From Bacteroidaceae bacterium (GTDB taxonomy: Bacteria > Bacteroidota > Bacteroidia > Bacteroidales > Bacteroidaceae): a stretch of DNA of 64,000 bases. The stretch is from contig JAFTXN010000006.1 in the NCBI GenBank assembly GCA_017461605.1, positions 162,216 through 226,215 of the forward strand. Direction: 5' to 3'. The position numbers were made by a program, and so were the translations under genes. The notes under the pieces were generated by a model. That model worked only from the letters and a program-made list of their open reading frames with translations, did not search any database and was not told the origin of the DNA. Positions 44,601-53,091 of the stretch are shown here, piece after piece; within the stretch, counting starts at the first letter, position 1, and each line of letters opens with the position of its first letter.

Positions 44601-47600
44601 AACGACGAAGATGCTACAATTACCCTTGTGTACACTGAAGCCCCCATCACAGAAGAGCCGGCTTCAGTTGTGGCACTCGTAAATCGTATTGGTGGTGCAG
44701 GAACAGATGCGAAGTTTAAGTTCGTTCTCGATCCATCAATCAACTCTAAGCAAGAAGTGTTCGTCATTGGTAGTGAGGACAACAAGATTTTGATTAAGGG
44801 TACTACCATCAGTGCTATTACTACTGGTCTTGGCTGGTACTTGAACCACATTGCAAAGATTAACATCGCTTGGAACTCTTTGAACGAAAAGACAGTGAGT
44901 GGGGCTGCTTACGCTGACCTTTCTAACATTCCCGTTCCCACAGCAGAAGAAACACACACCAGCGATGCCAAGTATCGTTACTATCTGAACACTTGTACAT
45001 TCGGTTACTCTATGACTTCATGGACATGGAAGCGCTGGCAACAGGAAATCGACTGGATGGCACTCCATGGTGTAAACATGCCGCTCCAACTCGTAGGTCT
45101 TGAAGAAGTATGGCGCTCGTTCCTTATTAAGTGTGGTTATACAGAAACTGATGCTAAGGCATTTGTTGCAGGTCCTGCCTTCATTCCTTGGTGGGCCATG
45201 AACAACCTCGAAGGTTGGGGTGGTACAGCTGAAGGCACGAAGAGCGGTGGCACTTGGGCTGGTGCCGGCGGTGTGCAAGACGATGCTTGGTATGCACGTC
45301 AAAAGAATCTCGCTAATCAGATTGTTACTCGTCAACGCGAACTCGGTATGCAACCCGTATTGCCCGGCTGGAGCGGTATGGTGCCCACAAACTTCAATGC
45401 TAAGACTGGATATGTTACACGCGGTAATGGTGGCAACTGGGCAGGCGACTTCGTGCGTCCTCTCCTACTCAGCATTAGCAATGCCAACTATGCCGAAATT
45501 GCAGCCGACTACTACGCTTGCTTGAAGGAAGTGATGGGCGAAAGCCAATACTACTCCATGGACCCCTTCCACGAAGGTGGTGGTACTGCTTATGACGGCG
45601 ATTACACTGCTCTCTATAATGCAATGGAAACAGCCAATCCCGGTTCACAATGGGTAATTCAGCAATGGCAATGGAATGGAGGTGCACAAACGAAATCTCT
45701 TACAGAAGTTCCTGAAGGTAAACTTATTGTTCTTGACCTTTTCTCAGACGGTTTACCAGAATTCGACAGTTGGGGATATAATGGCTATGCTCCTCATGAT
45801 GCCGTATTCTGCGCTATCCCCAACTTCGGCGGTCGCTCTGGTTTGATGGGTCGTCTGAACAATCTTACAGACAACTACTTCAAGTTTAAGGGTAAGTATG
45901 CTAGCATCAAGGGTATCGGTGCTGCTCCTGAAGCTATCGAACAAACGCCCGTTACTTACGACCTTATTTTCCAACTTCCCTGGATGAATGGTGAAAAACC
46001 AGATGTTGCAGAGTGGGTGAAAAACTATGCTACAGCTCGCTATGGTGTTAACAATGCTGTAACACAAGAAGCCTGGGATTTGCTCCGCCAAGGTCCGTTG
46101 AACTATGGTGCTGACAACATCCAGGGTCCTGTGGAAGACGTTTGGGCAGCTCGTCCCAACCTCGAAGCATACAAGGTAAGTGCCTGGGGTAAGACTTTGA
46201 ACGATGCTATAGGAACATACACCAAGGCTCGCCAACAAATGTTGATTGATGCGGTGTACAAATTGCTCAGCCAAGAGGACGCAATTGGCGCAAGCGACAT
46301 ATTCCAAAGCAACTACAACTATGACCTCGTAGAATTCGGTGGCGGTGTGATGGCAGACTATGCATACTATCTCTTGAAGGGAATTAAGTCTGCGAAGACA
46401 GCTGCTGGTACAAACTTTGCAACAGATGCTACATACATTGCTCGCCGTGATGCCTTCCTCGCTTTGATTGCTGATGTGGATGCCTTCAAGGGCACGAACC
46501 TCAACTTCCGTCTTGGTAAATGGACCCAGGAAGCACGCGATGCTGCGAGTGAAGTTGTAAACCCAACAAGTGCCACTGCAGATTGGTACGAATACAACAA
46601 TGCGCGTACCATCATCTCTACATGGTCACATCCTAGTACAAACCTCACCGACTACTCTTATCGCTCATGGCAAGGTTTGATGAAAGACCTATACTTGCCT
46701 CGTTGGGAGTATTTCTTTAAAAATAAGTGTACTCCAGAACGTGATCCAGCACAATTCCCTAATACCCCATACGGTTACTTCGAATGGAACTGGGCACATG
46801 GCAAGGAACATTATGTAGGTCAAACAGCTGTAAGTAATGTTGCGCTTTCCGAAGGTCAAGCAGGACATACCTCGTCATACACTCGTGAACCCGAAGGTAA
46901 CACCGTAGAGTCTGCAACTGCATTGCTCAGCAAGTACATCATTCCCGTAACAGTGAATAGCAGCACATACTATGCTTATCGTTACCTCGACAACGACGTC
47001 TCAAGCATGGCTACCATTCCTGCTAGTGCAGGTGCAATCATAGATTTGACGCCTTACTTCGGCAAACTGACTGATATCAGCAGCTTCACTTCCGACGCAG
47101 TCAGTGGTACTGTTACAGACCTCAGCGAGGTTACAATCAAAGCTGGTGCAACAGATGGAGCACACAGTGCTACAATTACGTTGAATGATGGTACTACTCT
47201 TACGTTCTACTTCTCAATTAATCCGAAATATAATGGAGTGTATCAATTAAAGTATAACGACACCCCCACATACATTCAATACCATGAAGGAGGAGACAAT
47301 CATACTAGTAAAGGTTACAAATGGCTTGGTTCAGGCGGAACAGGTACCGTAGGAGGGGCTGATACGTATTTCACAATCACTCCCTCTGGAGCAGGTTATG
47401 CTTTGTCAGCGCAAGGAAAATATTTGAAGCCTATCCATACAACAAACTGGCAACACCTTATGTTTTCTGACAACAAAGCTGATGCAGGAGCATACCTCAT
47501 CAACGATGTTAACACTGAAAATGCTACAGTTAAATTCCAAAGTACGTTAAGTCATAGTCAAAGTTGTAATTATATTGGTAATTATAATTCGGAGAAGAAT

Positions 47601-48269
47601 GGCACAGTGTTTGCGAATGAATCTCAAGCCAATGCCAATACATTTACGATAGTTTCTGCCACCTCCTACCCTTTTAACGTTAGTGCAGCTGAGATGGCTA
47701 CTCTCTGTTTGCCTTTCAACGTTGTAATGGCTGAAAACATGTATGCCTACGACTTTACGGTATCAAACATTAAGGACGGGGACGAAGCCGGCGAATATGT
47801 CTGCACGATGAAAGTCATTGCCAATCCCGGTGAAACGCTGAAAGCCGGAACCCCGGTCATCATCTCGGCTCCACAAGGCAACTACGATCTTGCCATCAAC
47901 TTTGGAGCACAAGATGTCAAGACTTCACTCAATGGCAGCGTACTCAGAGGAAACTTCGTGAAGCAAACACTCGTACAAGAAGACGATGCTGCGAAATTCA
48001 TCTTTGCCAAAGGCCTCTCCGGAGTAGGTTTTTATCGCATGCAAGAAGAAGGTGGTAGCATCAATGCTAACAAATGCTGGATGGAATGGAATGTTACAAA
48101 CATGCCGAGCGATGCCCAGGCTCTGACCATCAGATTCGAAAATCCTACGGCTGTCACAACCATCATTGAGACACAGAAGCCCGAAAGCATCTACGATATC
48201 ACCGGCCGAAAGCTCAGCAAGCCTCAGCATGGCATAAACATCATAAATGGTAAGAAGGTCATCCTCTAA
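41700..48269 (+). CDS. Giant secreted GH89 alpha-N-acetylglucosaminidase
   Basis: 2189 residues. The start is the ATG at 41700 (MRKKLAMLMVSFLACIG signal peptide), since the longer frame begins upstream of the -7 box. The first 400 residues look like ricin-type lectin repeats (NITWYTIKNVRGNVYAAF, FYYIKNRRRNGKF); a helical FIVAR-like stretch follows, then beta-sandwich modules to about 950. GH89 starts near 990; the catalytic barrel begins HTSDAKYRYYLNTCTFGYSMTSWTW region (about 1084) and Glu1292 in DPFHEGG is a likely catalytic residue. A helical NAGLU C-domain runs to about 1700, further beta modules follow, then a sorting-type tail (YDITGRKLSKP...INIINGKKVIL). Expected to release terminal alpha-GlcNAc from mucin or heparan-type glycans. 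Confidence 0.88.
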   Translation: MRKKLAMLMVSFLACIGTMMATATDLPVVSTEGNITWYTIKNVRGNVYAAFTGSGAQMKLNSTIEDESYLFYFTAGENGGYKIHNAATSNLCAGHSSWTAAGTEWYLRANSNANYPGISISNTSTYEGNSCWNDAGNSHTLVAYWTANDDGSAWVIENYTGDVAALKASKLQMSTNEDKHFYYIKNRRRNGKFANFVGQGTRFTQISEATAGSYWYFVDATNELPAGTQIPEGCAVCRIYNAGSALGVENTNGNMVAANAGAKIYFIRKHDSTYWGDVIYPYNEAGAGWNDLDGTEVTNYNYNDAGSIWSIVAAGKTEDDLKNEAAAAKTSAMTLITTAEGAAEASYYNFPDDAIATAKAAVKDLDVTTDLVSAVSSHIAINAAVSTLKATKTAGPAVGDYIRFKNRAKGVYMAATVDDNDMIRKSNDKTDLNTLWLVEAGDNGSVKLKNVATQKYIGAISESADVKQKESAEASQFTFVNVADVYGTFQTTGGGDYAYANLNEWGGVYKVVGWEKNDQASQWLICEAYPLTIIYQFEDAEVEELRIETYVDAGAVYTIQNRAEHDGKFIVSCKIGENSVEKVDGTWPVSVNAATTVTVTLKDPTLTGNGSMGVVDVANYHQEGLAEIPAGTGWTISLDVENPNGASFNQYGTSIFAIGTDAFPEKNGYKGLQFYLQSAANGGKLDAVFDGGDHLINNVTYTGNFSASISYNGGKQLQIKTTNASGTVAVNDYTLNNALGAFSQMAYGLPTGINVKNLQIAPLSNTVDYPTAGTVTNSKYTFTSNNILYAGTCNKIRFTLTESGAFYKDGAKRLSFDSFTLYDANGNEVELKESYFSGNNNKSYAGLLDGINAGTDGAGCCCGTWASGTEDDYFEILLPASIDLGGAFSFSFVTENTTMNAKAFRIETSYEKAADYTFSITGNGENEVTVTHKGEALTDGSTIAVAEFDADLVSATEIPGYTWSIVVNDEDATITLVYTEAPITEEPASVVALVNRIGGAGTDAKFKFVLDPSINSKQEVFVIGSEDNKILIKGTTISAITTGLGWYLNHIAKINIAWNSLNEKTVSGAAYADLSNIPVPTAEETHTSDAKYRYYLNTCTFGYSMTSWTWKRWQQEIDWMALHGVNMPLQLVGLEEVWRSFLIKCGYTETDAKAFVAGPAFIPWWAMNNLEGWGGTAEGTKSGGTWAGAGGVQDDAWYARQKNLANQIVTRQRELGMQPVLPGWSGMVPTNFNAKTGYVTRGNGGNWAGDFVRPLLLSISNANYAEIAADYYACLKEVMGESQYYSMDPFHEGGGTAYDGDYTALYNAMETANPGSQWVIQQWQWNGGAQTKSLTEVPEGKLIVLDLFSDGLPEFDSWGYNGYAPHDAVFCAIPNFGGRSGLMGRLNNLTDNYFKFKGKYASIKGIGAAPEAIEQTPVTYDLIFQLPWMNGEKPDVAEWVKNYATARYGVNNAVTQEAWDLLRQGPLNYGADNIQGPVEDVWAARPNLEAYKVSAWGKTLNDAIGTYTKARQQMLIDAVYKLLSQEDAIGASDIFQSNYNYDLVEFGGGVMADYAYYLLKGIKSAKTAAGTNFATDATYIARRDAFLALIADVDAFKGTNLNFRLGKWTQEARDAASEVVNPTSATADWYEYNNARTIISTWSHPSTNLTDYSYRSWQGLMKDLYLPRWEYFFKNKCTPERDPAQFPNTPYGYFEWNWAHGKEHYVGQTAVSNVALSEGQAGHTSSYTREPEGNTVESATALLSKYIIPVTVNSSTYYAYRYLDNDVSSMATIPASAGAIIDLTPYFGKLTDISSFTSDAVSGTVTDLSEVTIKAGATDGAHSATITLNDGTTLTFYFSINPKYNGVYQLKYNDTPTYIQYHEGGDNHTSKGYKWLGSGGTGTVGGADTYFTITPSGAGYALSAQGKYLKPIHTTNWQHLMFSDNKADAGAYLINDVNTENATVKFQSTLSHSQSCNYIGNYNSEKNGTVFANESQANANTFTIVSATSYPFNVSAAEMATLCLPFNVVMAENMYAYDFTVSNIKDGDEAGEYVCTMKVIANPGETLKAGTPVIISAPQGNYDLAINFGAQDVKTSLNGSVLRGNFVKQTLVQEDDAAKFIFAKGLSGVGFYRMQEEGGSINANKCWMEWNVTNMPSDAQALTIRFENPTAVTTIIETQKPESIYDITGRKLSKPQHGINIINGKKVIL

Positions 48270-48318
48270 ACTGAGACTCTGAGCAAACAATGTTTCACCT
48301 TTCATTAAGCAATACATT

Positions 48319-48474
48319 ATGAAAAGAAAATATCTTGCACCCCGTTCCGAGCGTTTTGAGATGCAGACAGAAAGTCATATTCTCAGTGCATCAGGAAAAG
48401 AGACAAACATTCACAACAACCAAACCATAAATCCTGAAGAATCACTCTCCAAGAAACGGTCTTTGTGGGAATAA
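48319..48474 (+). CDS. Small protein (51 residues), hypothetical
   Basis: MKRKYLAPRSERFEMQTESH... ending KKRSLWE. No signal peptide or known domain. Short proteins starting 'M(K)KKYLxPRxE' and carrying an 'ILSASG' turn recur in Prevotella-like genomes next to secreted hydrolases, from memory; their role is unknown. It starts 49 bp after the GH89 gene and ends before a terminator, so the two probably share a transcript. The context and the conserved-looking start are the reasons to call it real. Confidence 0.6.
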   Translation: MKRKYLAPRSERFEMQTESHILSASGKETNIHNNQTINPEESLSKKRSLWE

Positions 48475-48515
48475 GCACTTAGAAACTATGGTTATATAGT
48501 TCCATAAAACTTAAT

Positions 48516-48569
48516 AAAGAAATGGGCTCCGTTGCTATTTTTGCGAATTCGGTGTCCATTTCTTTTTTT
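48516..48569 (+). terminator. Terminator after the GH89 transcription unit
   Basis: AAAGAAATGG pairs with CCATTTCTTT across a loop of about 30 bases, followed by TTTTG. The rest of the 288-bp gap 48475-48762 holds only the next promoter. Confidence 0.7.
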
Positions 48570-48697
48570 GAATTATTGTCCTTACGCGGATAGACAGGAA
48601 GATAAAGAAACCGGTATCTTCGGAAAACACACTCCTCCTCAGACTTGCATATTCGGATAAACTATCAAAGTTTAAGTTCATAAATACAAACATTTGC

Positions 48698-48728
48698 TTT
48701 GCACATCGGCGCTTTTGGTGTACTTTTG
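48698..48728 (+). promoter_or_regulatory. Promoter of the aminotransferase-LolE-like operon
   Basis: TTTG at 48698-48701, 19 bases, TACTTTTG at 48721-48728: full consensus; leader of about 28 bases. Confidence 0.75.
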
Positions 48729-48762
48729 TCAATCCAAAACAACATAACATTTACGACTGAAG

Positions 48763-49962
48763 ATGCCTAAAATTTCTGAACGCGCCATCGAGATGCCCGC
48801 ATCGCCCATTCGCAAGTTGGCACCATTGGCTACAGCGGCCAAGCAACGCGGCACGCACGTTTATCATCTCAACATAGGACAACCTGACCTCCCTACTCCC
48901 AAGTCGGGACTTGATGTGTTGCGACATATCGACCGCAAGGTGTTGGAATACAGCCCCAGTCAAGGTTTTAGCAGCTATCGGGAGAAATTGGTAGGCTATT
49001 ATGAAACCTACAACATCCATCTGCAACCTGATGACATCATCATCACCTCGGGAGGGTCGGAGGCTGTGCTCTTTGCATTCCTCTCTTGCCTCAATCCCGG
49101 TGACGAAATCATTGTGCCCGAACCGGCCTATGCCAACTATATGGCTTTTGCCATCTCTGCCGGAGCAAAGATACGCACCATCTCCACCACCATTGAAGAA
49201 GGCTTTGCACTGCCAAAAGTTGAAAAGTTTGAGGAACTGATCAACGAGCGCACCCGAGCCATTCTGATTTGCAACCCCAATAACCCGACCGGCTATCTGT
49301 ATACACGCCGCGAGATGAACCAAATCCGCGACTTGGTAAAGAAGTATGACCTTTACCTTTTCTCCGACGAAGTGTACCGTGAATTCATCTATACCGGTTC
49401 TCCTTATATCTCTGCCTGCCACCTCGAAGGCATCGAACAAAACGTGGTGCTCATCGACTCCGTATCAAAGCGATACAGCGAGTGCGGCATACGCATCGGT
49501 GCCCTTATCACCAAAAATGAGGAAGTGCGCCAGGCTGTGATGAAATTCTGTCAGGCCCGTCTCAGTCCTCCGCTCATCGGTCAACTTGTGGCAGAAGCTT
49601 CTCTCGACGAAACTGAAGAATATGCCCGTGAGGTGTATGACGAGTATGTAGAGCGACGCAAATGTCTCATCGACGGTTTGAACCGTATTCCGGGTGTCTA
49701 CTCCCCCATCCCCATGGGTGCCTTCTACACTGTGGCCAAGTTGCCCGTTGACGATGCCGAACAGTTCTGCGCCTGGTGTCTCACTGACTTTGAGTACGAA
49801 GGTCAGACCGTCATGATGGCTCCCGCTGCAGGTTTCTACACCACTCCCGGTGCCGGCAAGAACCAGGTGCGTATTGCCTACGTACTCAACAAAGACGACC
49901 TCACCCGAGCACTCGAGGTGCTTCGCCATGCCCTTGAGGCCTATCCCGGTCGAACGAAATGA
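48763..49962 (+). CDS. PLP-dependent class I/II aminotransferase
   Basis: 399 residues, fold type I aminotransferase. The PLP lysine is Lys236 in DSVSKRYSECGIRIG; NPNNPTG (171-177) and SDEVYREF (201-208) bind the cofactor; the substrate-carboxylate Arg lies near the end in NQVRIAYV. It resembles aspartate/aromatic aminotransferases of Bacteroidales. The amino acid specificity is not clear. Its stop overlaps the next start by four bases (ATGA), indicating translational coupling with the permease gene. Confidence 0.88.
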   Translation: MPKISERAIEMPASPIRKLAPLATAAKQRGTHVYHLNIGQPDLPTPKSGLDVLRHIDRKVLEYSPSQGFSSYREKLVGYYETYNIHLQPDDIIITSGGSEAVLFAFLSCLNPGDEIIVPEPAYANYMAFAISAGAKIRTISTTIEEGFALPKVEKFEELINERTRAILICNPNNPTGYLYTRREMNQIRDLVKKYDLYLFSDEVYREFIYTGSPYISACHLEGIEQNVVLIDSVSKRYSECGIRIGALITKNEEVRQAVMKFCQARLSPPLIGQLVAEASLDETEEYAREVYDEYVERRKCLIDGLNRIPGVYSPIPMGAFYTVAKLPVDDAEQFCAWCLTDFEYEGQTVMMAPAAGFYTTPGAGKNQVRIAYVLNKDDLTRALEVLRHALEAYPGRTK

Positions 49963-51209
49963 ACCTACCCTATTTCATAGCCCGTCGCCTTTATCGCGGC
50001 GATGGCACGCAGCAAAGCAAGCGGCGTGCCTCTACACCGGCCATCCACATTGCCACCGCAGGCGTGGCATTGGGGTTGGCCGTGATGATTATCTCCGTCT
50101 GCGTCGTACAAGGCTTTAAGGATGAAATCAGTCGGAAGGTAGTAGGCTTTGGTTCACACATCGAGGTGATGGATGTCGGCACATTCGGCGCCCCCGAACA
50201 CTACCCCATCAACACATCCGAAGCCTTTTTGCAATCGTTGCAAGCCACACCGGGCATCACACACGCCCAACGCTTCTCGCAGAAGCTTGGTATTCTGAAA
50301 ACCGTGAACGATTTTCTGGGAATTACCCTCAAAGGTGTAGGTGAAGACTATGACTTGTCGTTCATCCGTGAGAACATGCAGGAAGGTGAATTGCCAACTT
50401 TTCGCTCAGACACAGCCTCCAATCAGATTGTCATATCACGCACACAGGCTGATGCGCTCCATCTGAAAGTAGGAGATAAGGTCTATGCTTATTTCTTTGA
50501 GCAAACGGTAAAGACAAGACGCTTCACCATTGCCGGTATCTACCAAAGCAACCTGGCACAATTTGACAAGATTATTGCCATCACAGACAAGCGTACTGTG
50601 AACCGGCTGAACAATTGGGAAGACTCTCTCAGCACCGGTGTCGAACTCCTGGTCGCCGATTTTGATAACCTTTCGACAACATCCGCGACGCTTACCAACA
50701 CCATTCGCCGGCACTATCATGGCCTCAACTCGCCGGTGCCCATCACCATCAAAGAGCATTACCCACAAATCTTCTCATGGCTCGGTTTGCTCGATCTCAA
50801 TGTGTGGGTTATCCTTGCGCTGATGGTTTGCGTTGCCGGTTTCACCATGGTGAGCGGACTCTTCATCCTAATTCTCGAACGTACTAACACCATCGGTTTG
50901 CTCAAGGCCCTGGGTGCCTCCAATCGAAGTGTACGCCACGTCTTCCTTCACTTTTCCGTCTTCATCATAGGCAAAGGCCTGCTCATCGGTAACATCCTGG
51001 GACTCGGATTAGTGGTGGCACAACACATTTGGGGATTTGTCAAGCTCGACCCCGCTACCTATTACGTGGAGAGCGTCCCGGTCAACATCAACCCGCTTGT
51101 TATCTTTCTGCTGAACATTGCCACGCTGGTACTTACCACACTGGCGCTTGTCGGTCCAAGCTTCATGATCAGTCGCATACAGCCGGCCAAAGCCATCCGT
51201 TTCGAATAA
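49959..51209 (+). CDS. LolE/LolC-like ABC transporter permease
   Basis: 416 residues, FtsX/MacB-type permease of the lipoprotein-release family. One transmembrane helix at about 25-50 (IATAGVALGLAVMIISVCVVQGF region), a large periplasmic domain at about 50-270, then three helices near 275-300, 320-350 and 375-400, ending RIQPAKAIRFE as is typical. In the Lol system this permease lifts lipoproteins from the inner membrane for LolA. The ATPase LolD is not next to it. Coupled to the aminotransferase gene by a 4-base overlap. Confidence 0.85.
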   Translation: MNLPYFIARRLYRGDGTQQSKRRASTPAIHIATAGVALGLAVMIISVCVVQGFKDEISRKVVGFGSHIEVMDVGTFGAPEHYPINTSEAFLQSLQATPGITHAQRFSQKLGILKTVNDFLGITLKGVGEDYDLSFIRENMQEGELPTFRSDTASNQIVISRTQADALHLKVGDKVYAYFFEQTVKTRRFTIAGIYQSNLAQFDKIIAITDKRTVNRLNNWEDSLSTGVELLVADFDNLSTTSATLTNTIRRHYHGLNSPVPITIKEHYPQIFSWLGLLDLNVWVILALMVCVAGFTMVSGLFILILERTNTIGLLKALGASNRSVRHVFLHFSVFIIGKGLLIGNILGLGLVVAQHIWGFVKLDPATYYVESVPVNINPLVIFLLNIATLVLTTLALVGPSFMISRIQPAKAIRFE

Positions 51210-51224
51210 AAGCCTAGTAGAGAC

Positions 51225-51255
51225 TTGGATACTCCGAAAAAATGATTTATTTTTG
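51225..51255 (+). promoter_or_regulatory. Promoter of tRNA-Pro
   Basis: TTGG at 51225-51228, 19 bases, TATTTTTG at 51248-51255. Confidence 0.65.
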
Positions 51256-51280
51256 CACTCGCATTCTTGAGATATGCACA

Positions 51281-51355
51281 CGGGGTGTAGCGCAGTCCGG
51301 TTAGCGCACCTGCTTTGGGAGCAGGGGGTCGAAGGTTCGAATCCTTTCACCCCGA
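51281..51355 (+). tRNA. tRNA-Pro (anticodon UGG)
   Basis: 75 bases. Acceptor CGGGGTG pairs with CACCCCG; D arm region GCGCAGTCCGGTTAGCGC; anticodon stem CCTGC/GCAGG encloses TTTGGGA, anticodon TGG; T arm AAGG-TTCGAAT-CCTT type. CCA is not encoded. Confidence 0.95.
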
Positions 51356-51382
51356 CATCACATACAAATCAAGAAAATAAAG

Positions 51383-51424
51383 AAAAAGCTTGCCTCGGCA
51401 CATGGACCGAAGCAAGCTTTTTTT
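51383..51424 (+). terminator. Terminator after tRNA-Pro
   Basis: AAAGCTTGC pairs with GCAAGCTTT, with partial inner pairing CGG/CCG, followed by TTTT. The A-rich 5' side allows function on the minus strand too. Confidence 0.8.
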
Positions 51425-51508
51425 CGTTACTAATGGGAACTTGTTAAGTTCTATTGGTGTGCACTGCGCATAAACCCTACAACTTAAGCATGCCCATTGT
51501 TTTCACCC

Positions 51509-52228
51509 TTAACGCACTACACGTTTTTTTCCATCGATGATATAGATGCCGGGGGCTGTAATCTTCTCGATGCGCACACCGTTGATGGTGTAAATTCCTT
51601 GGCGAGAGGGACGCTCTGCCATAATGCCGCAGATTGAGGTGGGAAGACTGTGAAGCTCGAAAAACACGCGTGACCCCTCATCCTTGCTTCCGTTGGCATT
51701 GTAGAGCCCCATCTGCGGTCCTGCCGATGACCAATTTCCGTTATGGCTGAGAAAAGTCTTGCCGTCCGAGGTCTTAAAAGCATAGGCACCATTGGTCTTA
51801 TCGAGAGTCCAAGTGTAGAAATCGTTAGTACGATCGGCCTCTGTTTGCATGAAGACTTTCTTAGCACCATCTTTGGTATCGGCTACGGTGATCATGCGTC
51901 CGTCAGCGGCGGAGATGATTTTGATTTTACCATCCTCGGCTTCCATGAAATACCATAGTTGCGAAGGCTCTGCCTGATTGGGGTTCTTGTACATCAGCTG
52001 AAGCTTGTGTACAGTTTCGCCAAAAGGTATTTCGTTGGTAAACACGCAACCGCCGGCTGCACCCTGTCCATCACGACCTGTGTAGATGTAATAGAGCGCC
52101 GGATCTTCGGCATTGGTAGTTATCACGAAGGGATAGTCCTCCGCCGGTACTGCGGACATCAAATTCTGCGCCGTTGCCGCAGTGAACGAGAGGAGGAAGA
52201 GAGAACAGATGAGTGTAAAGTGTTTCAT
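51509..52228 (-). CDS. Secreted lectin-like protein with sorting tail
   Basis: 239 residues. The ATG at 52228 gives a clean signal peptide, MKHFTLICSLFLLSFTAATA; the ten codons upstream in frame are discarded. The mature part has lectin-like repeats (LYYIYTGRDGQG, SQLWYFMEAEDGKIKIISAADGRMI, FYTWTLDKTNGAYAFKTSDGKTFLSHNG) of the same style as the N-terminal modules of the GH89 protein. It ends in a sorting-type tail (IYTINGVRIEK...GIYIIDGKKRVVR). It looks like a stand-alone binding module without a catalytic domain. It has its own promoter; function unknown. Confidence 0.75.
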   Translation of the reverse strand: MKHFTLICSLFLLSFTAATAQNLMSAVPAEDYPFVITTNAEDPALYYIYTGRDGQGAAGGCVFTNEIPFGETVHKLQLMYKNPNQAEPSQLWYFMEAEDGKIKIISAADGRMITVADTKDGAKKVFMQTEADRTNDFYTWTLDKTNGAYAFKTSDGKTFLSHNGNWSSAGPQMGLYNANGSKDEGSRVFFELHSLPTSICGIMAERPSRQGIYTINGVRIEKITAPGIYIIDGKKRVVR

Positions 52229-52255
52229 TGGCTTTATATACATAAATTGTGCAGG

Positions 52256-52286
52256 CAAATATACGCGTTATTTGTCACTTACCCAA
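52256..52286 (-). promoter_or_regulatory. Promoter of the lectin-like protein gene
   Basis: On the minus strand TTGG at 52283-52286, 19 bases, TATATTTG at 52256-52263. Confidence 0.65.
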
Positions 52287-52435
52287 ACGAAGATATTTCC
52301 TATGCCTTCTCTTGTAAAAGCGCACCTGAATTGTAGGCCTTTTGATAACGTAAGCACAAAGTTTACAAAGGAGTAGCGGATATTGAGGCTGCTACTTTCC
52401 GGCTGTTTAGCGCACTGTCAGGACCTATTTTGCAC

Positions 52436-53071
52436 CTATTGTCCTGCCATCTGTCTACCGGCCTCGAACGCTTTCTGCAAATCCTCTTCCCAATGGGCAT
52501 CACGCCAAGCACGTTTGGCCTCTTCCGAGAACCCACCCAACTCGTAGCTGTCGTAGTGCGCAACCTGGCAAGTGTTGTAGGCAACGATGCGCTGCGGCTC
52601 TCCAAGTGCCGATGTGAGGCAGTAGTCCATCGAACCAAAGCCGTTGCTGTTGTTGCGCTCGGGGGTACCATTCATGGTCTCGACAAGCACAACGGGCATA
52701 CGCTTTGGTGCTGTCAGGCTGTAATCGTTGTACGAGAGCCAAGGGAACACCAGACGCTCCAAGAAGGCCCGCATCTGACCTGTCACCTCACCGAAATAAA
52801 TGGGCGAGCCGAGCACAAGGCCATCAGCCCGGGCTATCTCCTCCAGAATGGGAGTTAGCGAATCATTGAAACGGCAGATGTTTGATGCCTTACCCTTGAG
52901 TTTGCAAGCCATACACGACATGCAACCTCTGTATTCGAGGTCGTAGAGTCGGAAGGTCTTCACCTCAACATCTGCACTTGCTGACTTTGCTCCCTCAGCA
53001 AGCCGTTGCAACAGCTGCGCGGTATTCTGATTCTTGCGCGGGCCGCCATCGATGATTATAATCTTTTTCAT
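52436..53071 (-). CDS. Flavodoxin-fold NAD(P)H oxidoreductase
   Basis: 211 residues, WrbA/iron-sulfur-flavoprotein-like family. The FMN phosphate loop is at the start (IIIIDGGPRKNQNTAQLLQ). A four-Cys cluster (Cys50, Cys53, Cys56, Cys66 in the GCMSCMACK...NIC segment) could hold an iron-sulfur centre or be redox-active. ADGLVLGSPIYFGEVTGQM is the isoalloxazine-side loop. The ATG at 53071 is used; the longer frame is in the upstream gene's coding region. It lies 20 bp after the RibD-like reductase gene, so the two redox proteins are probably cotranscribed. Confidence 0.85.
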   Translation of the reverse strand: MKKIIIIDGGPRKNQNTAQLLQRLAEGAKSASADVEVKTFRLYDLEYRGCMSCMACKLKGKASNICRFNDSLTPILEEIARADGLVLGSPIYFGEVTGQMRAFLERLVFPWLSYNDYSLTAPKRMPVVLVETMNGTPERNNSNGFGSMDYCLTSALGEPQRIVAYNTCQVAHYDSYELGGFSEEAKRAWRDAHWEEDLQKAFEAGRQMAGQ

Positions 53072-53091
53072 TGTTTTCTGTCTGCACTCCT

